64,000 nt of DNA from Diphasiastrum complanatum (Eukaryota > Streptophyta > Lycopodiopsida > Lycopodiales > Lycopodiaceae), in the NCBI GenBank assembly GCA_029204225.1, contig CM055099.1:68565084-68629083 (forward strand), given 5' to 3'. A program made the position numbers and the translations under genes. The first letter of the stretch is position 1. The number at the start of each line of letters is the position of its first letter. Of the stretch, positions 57,635 through 64,000 are shown in pieces. The notes under the pieces are model-generated. The model worked only from the letters and a program-made list of their open reading frames with translations. It was not told where the DNA came from and ran no database searches.

Positions 57635-60600
57635 TCACTCTTGTGGACATTCCCCACACGTGTGAATTCTGGAAATTTTGTCAGAAATGTTACTAGCTCC
57701 TACATGGTCATTCCTTCTTTGGGATACACCATGTAGGCTCACATAGTTAATCATTATCTTCCTAGCTAGTATTTCCTCGGCTCTCAGCTTCTTCTGCTCT
57801 CTTCCTTCTAAGACCTCCTCGGTCATGGGTGAGAGATAACTTATGTCTTCAGCTTGGCTCGGCACTAGAGAATTGGCTAACATTATCCATCCCCATTTCT
57901 GTTGCAGGACCCACTGCAACATCGGTGATGTCTTTCGCTTGGCACTTGAAAAAGCGTGGATTTTTGTTCGCTTCTGTAAAACCAGGTGCTTATTATCTTC
58001 AAAATTTATTTGCCAAAATTGGAAGTCCCTCAATTGGCCGCTACATACCAGCCCTCTTGATCACTTCTTGTGAATGTTGTTCGTCTCATCGTCACGCCGT
58101 CTGCTTTCGCTCGCTCATCTTCCGGCCCAGGGCTTCAAAAACTTGGAAGCGGAGCTTACTTCTGAAATTAAGGGGCCCAGATATTCTATTATTTTTTATA
58201 CGAAGCCCATTTCCTGCCAGTCTTCCACCATGGTCACATAGCGTGACGACATGAAGGCCGCTCTGTAGTATAGCCTGGCCATCATCTCATGGTCTTCTTC
58301 TGATTGGAGGGACTGTGTTTGGGTTGATCCTAATGGGATCCAAACCTCGATACCAAAGACACTCTTGTTGCATCAGGAAGGCCATGGATCTGCAATACTC
58401 GGCAATTTCCAGCACGCAGAGATCAACACTTGACTTGTATTTGTGCTTGAAGTCTAGTAATGTAGCCTCAGATTATCCGGGGAGGTTCTCTTTGTAATTC
58501 CCGGAATGACTGGCCAGTTTACTAACTCCACTTGAGGCTTTTCCACCGGCCATGGATTTTCTGCGTTTGAGCGACATGTAAAAAGGATCCACTCGCTTCC
58601 ATGCCGATGCCCTCAAATATTCCTGGAGTCGCCTGCTATCCTTCAGGACTTTGCTCCGCCATTCTGGCTGCGGTTGTAGTGCGGTAATGATCTCGGCCCT
58701 GGTGGAGTATTGGCTTTGATCGATGTCTTCCTTGTCGCCCCTCATATTGGGAGGGTATTTTCTTTCAAATCTCTCTGATTCCCTTGTATCAGCCAGTTTA
58801 CTTCTAGGTCGGGTAGGGGAAGTTGTCCTATGCGACTGGGGTGGCCTTGCCAGATAATCATCAAGGGCCTTGGTGCCCGTGTCTTTCTCTTTTGCTTGCT
58901 TGCTTGTCGACGGCTCATCTGCACCCGTGTCTAGCCTAGGCGAGAATCTTCTTGTCTCCGGTTGGTCAGCCAGGAAGTCATCATCGGCTCCAATGTCTGT
59001 GTTAGTTTTTGGGAGGTCGAGGATGGAGTGATCTGGGGAGAGGGGTGCGGGGGTGAACAGTTTAGGAGGAGGCGGAAATAATAAGTTATACGCAGCACCA
59101 GGGGAGTGGAGTTGTTGGAGGAACTCGTCCCGTCGGGCTTTGTGGGTGTCAGCTGGACCTTTTTTAGGCCCATTATTTGACTAGGAAGTGATGAAGAAAG
59201 GGGAGATGGAAGAATTGGGTAAGTTGGAATGAATGTTTCAAAGAAATTAAATGTGGAGTAGGAGGAAGGGTTAAAGGTGGGAGGGGGTCGGAGAAAGCTC
59301 ATGGAAGCAGCATTGGCTCTCTGGCTACCCGATCCTGAGCTACCGTTTGATGGGTGGGTTTGCCCGTCCTGATTCCCTGCTCCATCATTTCCATCATCGT
59401 CCCGTGGCTTTGGTACGTGAGCACTTGCTTGGGCCTTGCACGCCGTGTCCCATAATTGGTTCACCTTGTCCAAGACTTGCTGCAGGGACTTCATTGTTTC
59501 TTCCAACTGCTTCTGGGACTCCAGGATGATCTTCTCTTGTTTCGTCACAATGTTTTCAAAATTCTTTTTATCGGCCTCTCTCTCTCTTGGATCAACCTTA
59601 TGTATTTCTCCATCCAGATGGCTGAGGCATGTGGGGCCTGGATTTGAATGTCCTCGGGCTTGACTAGAGGAGAATTGACTGTCATTGCACCCAACGATCC
59701 GTCTCGTACTTGGTCGATTTGGACCATCTGGTGCTTCAGTTGCTGCTGGACCTCTTCCAATGTGGATTTTTGCCCGGCCATCATGGATCTGCTTTCTACT
59801 GCCTCTTTTTCTTTTTCTTTGGCCATCCTTTGATATCGCGCAATCTCTTGGTCTTGATGTTGGACCTTGCTCTCCAGAACTTGATGTTGGCTCACCAACC
59901 AATGCATGTGGTATCTCGTTTCGGATAGGCCAATCATTGAGCGTTTGGCTGCTTCAATGAGCTTTTCAGGATTAGAGAGGGTTGGGTGCTGATCGGGGGT
60001 GTGGGATGGTGAGGCTAAACCAAAAAATAGGCGTGGTGTTAGAACTGAAGATGGAGGTGGAGGTGGAGGTGTCTGACTTCTTCTTGGTTGCTTCCCCTCG
60101 TCGTCGCTTATCTCCATCGGGTCTGCAACATCAAAATATTGAGATGTGTCCAATATGTGGACTTGCTGGGCCTGTGATTGTTGATCTTGTGACTGTTGGG
60201 CTGCTCCCGTGTCTTGGGGACTGGATATCCCCACTCCTCCCCCCCCAAAAACTTGTGCCAGTGGTGATGTTGGTGGCGTTGGCATTGTAATCAGTGTGGG
60301 TGGGTGGTGGCCTCATCTGGCTGACTTGGGACTTGAGGTACTGTCGTGTCAGGTGCTAGTGTGGATGTAGTTGCTCCATCACCCCCGTCGATGACATGTG
60401 AGGGTGACGAGTGCTGTTGTGATGTTGTGGACGAGCTGCCACCATCTGATGTGGAACCATGTGAAACTGATCCCACCGGTGATGTGCTCCTAGCTCGAAG
60501 CTTCTCTTGTCTTCGTTGTTGCCGTGTACCTAGCAACTGAGCCCTTGAGGTATCTGCATGTTGAGCTCCGGAGGTTGCAGCTGCTTGTGGATTCTGAGGT

Positions 60601-61427
60601 GGGCTTCTTGGCTTGTGTACCAGAGGGAGGATACTGGTGTTGACTCGTTTGGCCTGGGACCCCGATGGTGAAGTTGTCCTTGCACGCTTGGGCTTCTTGT
60701 GTTCAATGGAAATATCCCATGCCTTGTCCACAAGCTGCAATTGTTGTTGGAGATTTGGCCCATTTTATACTTGATGTAGAGTGATATCTGTCATCAGATA
60801 TCCTAATATTGTGATAGGCTGCTTGTGCTTAATGCACTCATGAAGACAATTCGAAGCAAACTGTGCCCAATCATAGAGGTTATGGGCATGCAGTCATGAA
60901 TCTGCCATCATGTGAAACAGGGACATGGGTACCCTCAGCACTTTCATTCGAGGCTTCTTTGTGCATCTGGTGAGATATGCACATGCTGCTTGAAGTTGTT
61001 TGTCGTTGATTGCTTCCAGCCTGTACCCATCCTTGTTCTTCCACTTGGTCATAGAGGGATCAATATATTTGAAATATGCCATTTGCTCTATCTTCTGGAG
61101 TGTCCTTGTGACAGTGTTTGGCCCTCGTGGGAAACCATAAGGTTGCAAGTCAGCTGCCGCAAAGGATACGTTATAGACATAATTTCTGATAGGGGGAACT
61201 ATGATCTGACATGATCTTGTCGTGGTATGATAATTGGCATATGCCATGTGTACCAGATAGGGGCTTTGATAACCTGTCAAGACAGGGATCTGAAATTCGA
61301 TTTCCTTGAAGAAGGACTTCGCCTGCTGGTACCAGGTCTGCATCTCTATAAGGTCAAGCTTGCATAGCTGGATGTCAAGCTTGCTTGCTTCGGGATCAAC
61401 TGAACTGGAACTGGGGTTGGACGACAT
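57635..61427 (-). pseudogene. Long degenerate ORF of unknown function, possibly a gypsy additional ORF
   Basis: A chain of minus-strand frames reads in one direction over 3.8 kb. It starts at the ATG at 61427 (MSSNPSSSSVDPEASKLDIQ). The first part (61427-60894) has WYQQAKSFFKEIEFQ and a tract rich in aromatic residues. Next (60890-60290) comes a basic, then S/T/Q/P-rich, tract. Then (60285-58931) a proline run, a predicted coiled coil (HQDQEIARYQRMAKEKEKEA; KNFENIVTKQEKIILESQKQ) and low-complexity N/G/S. The last part (58924-57635) has RLQEYLRASAWKRVDPFYM and MLQWVLQQKWGWIMLANS. Stops or frameshifts break it in at least six places. No known domain was recognised. It lies downstream of a gypsy integrase end and 25-bp repeats on the same strand, which fits an extra ORF of a Tat/Athila-like element; that link is inference. 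Confidence 0.5.
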
Positions 61428-61479
61428 GGTTGGAAAATGGAAGTAGGAGGGTTCTGGAAAAACTACTTCGTTTGAGAGC

Positions 61480-61735
61480 TGAGACAGTGAAAAGGGTGTC
61501 GATTGAGATGTGAAGAGTTGGGCTCCGGTTGAAATCTGATGGAGTGGCTTTGGTTGATATGTGAAGGGTTGGGCTCCGGTTGAGATTTGATGGAGTGGCT
61601 TCGATTGAAATGTGAAGGGTTGGGCTACGGTTGAGATTTGATGGAGTGGCTTTGGTTGAAATGGGAAAGGAGGACTTCCGTCGAGTGTTGAAGGAGGGGG
61701 CTCCAGTTGAGATGGGAAGTGGCGGTGCAGAATGG
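61480..61735. repeat. 25-bp tandem repeat array, diverged
   Basis: About ten units of 25-26 bp built on GGCTCCGGTTGAGATTTGAT, alternating in pairs (GATGGAGT and GAAGGGTTG tails) so that a ~51-bp period also appears. It is the same unit as the larger array at 62342-62820, just upstream (on the minus strand) of the degenerate ORF start at 61427. Confidence 0.8.
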
Positions 61736-62341
61736 TTCGAAAAGTGTGGGGGGAGGGATGTATGAACGGGTTTGGAAAGGGAGTTATGTGGAAGATGGCT
61801 GTGTTGGATAGAGCGGTGTGGGTGATGAAGTAAAGGTGGGTGAACAGAGTGAGGTCGAGTTAAGAAGATGGCGAGTGGAATAGGAGGAAGTGGAGGTGTT
61901 TGACAATGGTTTTAATGTTATGGATGTGTATCTTTCAGGGATGAAGCAGGTTGAAGGTGTATGGTTTGTGATTGTGATTGTAGGATGTTCAATAGTGTGA
62001 CAAAAGCGTGATAAGTGCTTGTGTGACACTACCCCTCAGCATGCGAAACTTGAGATATAAGGTATTCTGCCGACGTCGTTTGTGTTGAAGGCTTCGGTGA
62101 TGGCACTCATAAGGGAGTGATAATGATGGTGAGATGGTGTGAAGATGATGATGGACAGATTGAATAGTCAAGCTCCTAGATCGGTGTCAAGAGCAGGAAG
62201 ATCGCCGCAGATCGTCGCCAGAAAATACTTTAGCTTCGCACTTCGTTGAGGTGCGAATGGCTTCGGTGAAATGGCATTTATTGCCGCTGTCGTTTGGTTG
62301 CAAGGGAGATGGGACGTACTGGTTTGTAAAATTTGAATGTA
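61736..62341. other. Spacer between the two 25-bp arrays, no gene
   Basis: Short frames only. GAAGGCTTCGGTGATGG near 62090 and GCTTCGGTGAAATGG near 62262 resemble single scattered copies of the repeat unit. Confidence 0.4.
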
Positions 62342-62820
62342 TGTCCTCCGGTTGAGATTCGAAATGACTGCTTCGGTTGAGATTAGAAGGAAGGCTCCAG
62401 TCGAGATCTAAAGGAACTGCTTCGGTCGAGATTTGACAGAACCACTTCGGTCGAAATCTGACAGAACCGCTTCGGTCGAGATCTGAAGGAACTGCCTTGG
62501 TCAAGATTCGAAGGAACTGCTTCGATCAAGATTTGATAGAACCGCTTCGGTCGAGATCTGAAGGAAGGCTCCGGTCTGCTTCGGTCGAGATTTGACAGAA
62601 CCGCTTCGGTCGAGATTTGACAGAACCGCTTTGGTCGAGATTTGAAGAAAAGCTCCGGTCGAGATCTGAAGGAACTGCTTTGGTCGAGATCTGACAGAAC
62701 CGCTTCGGTCGAGATCTGAAGGAAGGCTCCGGTCGAGATCTGAAGGAACTGCTTCGTTCGAGATTTGACAGAACCGCTTCGGTCGAGATCTGATAGAGGC
62801 ACTTCGGTTGAGATTTGAAA
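62342..62820. repeat. 25-bp tandem repeat array, ~19 copies
   Basis: Units start GCTTCGGTCGAGATCTGA and end GGAACT or CAGAACC, the two variants partly alternating; occasional units are shortened (for example near 62570-62580). Because 25 is not a multiple of three, each frame yields the same peptide repeats in rotation (SRPKRFCQISTEA-like), so the long frames here are not genes. Such minisatellites are known in the 3' region of Tat/Ogre gypsy elements. Confidence 0.92.
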
Positions 62821-63209
62821 AAATCTCATGATGCATAAATGGATCTGTTTGATGCAAGTGAAGAACTCCAAGGAAAATAGGACTGTAGATCAGAGTAGTC
62901 CTTATAAAAGAAATGTATCTCCAGGAATGTTGGTTACCGTAAGATACCAGTGAGACAGAGATGAGGTGGCCGAAGTGTGAGAATGATTTCCTAAGGTGTA
63001 GCCTATCAGTTGTCGATCTAGAACACCCATGACCCATGAGTATGAACAGAAGAAAAAAAAGAAGAAAAATGCATAGAATGTACATAAGTAATGATATGAA
63101 GTATTAACAAGGAACGAGGTGAACAATAGGCGAGATGTACAAGGAAAGAAATAAAATAGTATTAAAAACCCTTTTTGTTTTTTTGTTTTTTTTTTCGAGG
63201 GAAAAGATC
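62821..63209. other. Spacer, no gene
   Basis: AT-rich, with an A-rich tract near 63050-63068 and a T-run near 63176-63195. Nothing assignable. Confidence 0.4.
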
Positions 63210-63494
63210 CTAAATTGGGTCAACAAAGAACAACTCTTTGTAGTATTGTCGTAGACGACCACTGTGGCATAGTTGTAGAGATTTGGACTCATTAAGACGT
63301 TGCGTGGTGGCAATCCTTAACGAAGGAGCTGGAAACTCTACTAGCATTACAACATCCTGACCATATACCAATTGGAAGGGTGTTTGATCAATGCTTCCTT
63401 TGTTGAATTCACACGTGTGGGACATCCTACACATGTACTTTTGATCTCCTAAGCCCAATAATACCATAAAGATCAGACTAGCATTGACTGACAA
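63210..63494 (-). pseudogene. Ty3/gypsy integrase fragment
   Basis: The segment TPFQLVYGQDVVMLVEFPAPSLRIATT then RLNESKSLQ matches the conserved post-catalytic stretch (TPFQLVYGxEAVLPVEF...SLRIA) of plant gypsy integrases. The frame then departs into unrelated sequence before a stop at 63210. In an intact element this piece would come just before the domain at 63643-64000, but here it lies after it, so the two belong to a rearranged element or to two copies. Confidence 0.7.
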
Positions 63495-63642
63495 TAGGAA
63501 AACTGATCATACAAGAAATATTATTGTGTTACAAGCAAGATCTGTCAACAAAACATGAATCTAAGTACAATAAATGTCTCAACTCGGCTAGAGAGAGAAT
63601 ATGAATGTACAAACTCAAGTAGAGAGAGAGGGCACAAAGAGC

Positions 63643-64000
63643 TTAGTCTCCAAATTTGCATTTCACACAAAGTTCGTTTACGACAGTGTCTAGGAGTGTG
63701 CCGTCAAGTGTTTGTAACTGGACTGCACCATTAGGAAATATTTTGTTAATAATATATGGCTCTTCACTTTTGAACTTCAACTTGCCTGGGTGCTTCTTTG
63801 ATGTATAAAAAAGCACCTGGTCACCTAAATGTAGATCTTTATTGTGCAGGTGATGGTCATGCCAAGCTTTTTGGCGTCGTTTGTTAACCAGTTGTGCATG
63901 ATAAGATATTAGTCTTGTCTCGCATAACTGAGCTAACGTAAATAGCCTGGCTTTGGCTTGTTGTTTGATTGAAGCTTTTTCACAGGGATCTGTTGAAAAA
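63643..64000 (-). CDS. Ty3/gypsy integrase C-terminal domain, cut by window edge
   Basis: An open frame of about 118 codons runs from the window edge to TAA at 63645-63643. It reads LAQLCETRLISYHAQLVNKR, then KAWHDHHLHNKDLHLGDQVL, then a PGKLKFKSEEPYIINKIFPN region, then GAVQLQTLDGTLLDTVVNE. The order H(D)xxL, GDxVLxxxS, PGKLKxxxxxPYxIxxIFxNGAVxL matches the C-terminal domain of Tat/Athila-type gypsy integrases, which helps bind DNA ends. No internal stop is seen, so this end may come from a fairly recent copy. The catalytic core would lie beyond the window. Confidence 0.75.
   Translation of the reverse strand, partial: FSTDPCEKASIKQQAKARLFTLAQLCETRLISYHAQLVNKRRQKAWHDHHLHNKDLHLGDQVLFYTSKKHPGKLKFKSEEPYIINKIFPNGAVQLQTLDGTLLDTVVNELCVKCKFGD

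Noticed and set aside
61480-62820. CRISPR array
   Set aside because: The 25-bp units are directly contiguous with no unique spacers, and the context is a plant retrotransposon.
62383-63085. ORFs with repeated SRPKRFCQISTEA-like peptides
   Set aside because: The 25-bp unit is not a multiple of three, so the same peptides appear in every frame; this is repeat translation, not a gene.

Overview
This window is plant nuclear DNA, probably from a seed plant with a large, retrotransposon-rich genome; a gymnosperm is my best guess, but I cannot prove it. The reasons are one intron-containing gene of a land-plant family, many Ty1/copia and Ty3/gypsy LTR retrotransposons at different stages of decay, a primer-binding site matching initiator tRNA-Met in every copia element, long introns and AT-rich spacers. 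There is no bacterial operon, CRISPR array, rRNA or tRNA gene.

Host gene. The only clear host gene lies on the minus strand at 3112-12075. It is a TON1-Recruiting-Motif (TRM/LONGIFOLIA-like) protein in five coding exons: 12075-11934, 11050-10986, 7060-4529, 4345-4129 and 3923-3112. All splice phases agree and give about 1255 residues. Its 3.9-kb second intron holds decayed retroelement pieces. Its upstream region (12076-13131) carries a perfect palindrome of two G-boxes.

Retrotransposon blocks. 1-2654: two copia fragments facing each other. 15960-17106: a copia gag relic. 17817-21860: a minus-strand copia element (B), truncated in RT. 21861-39840: a nested stack. Plus-strand copia E is the host; minus-strand copia D sits in E. 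Copia C (25281-30277, target duplication CCTCA) sits in D's integrase gene, and copia F (32874-37925, target duplication AGTAA) sits in D's 5' LTR. C and F have complete LTR pairs but have both lost the integrase catalytic core. E resumes after D with RNase H and a 3' LTR ending near 39840.

Repeats and gypsy relics. 40268-42178 is an array of short palindromic GGCTTGCC/TAGGCCTA units in a ~545-bp tandem duplication; the second copy has gained a ~300-bp solo-LTR-like insert and a 165-bp CT microsatellite. 43556-44880 is a minus-strand chromovirus integrase and chromodomain relic, and 46880-47180 a copia RNase H scrap. Two inverted gypsy LTR ends with tRNA-Asp-type primer sites (48791-49455 and about 52880-53118) flank a rearranged copia (49456-52735). 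A plus-strand F-family copia starts at 53187.

Right end. The last 6.4 kb, on the minus strand, read in order: a gypsy integrase C-terminus (63643 to the window edge), another integrase piece (63210-63494), two arrays of a 25-bp repeat (62342-62820 and 61480-61735), and a long degenerate reading frame (61427-57635) of unknown function with a coiled coil and proline/serine-rich tracts. Its position suits an additional ORF of a Tat/Athila-like gypsy element. Together with the palindrome CACACGTGTG, which recurs at twelve places, it is the most interesting unexplained material here.
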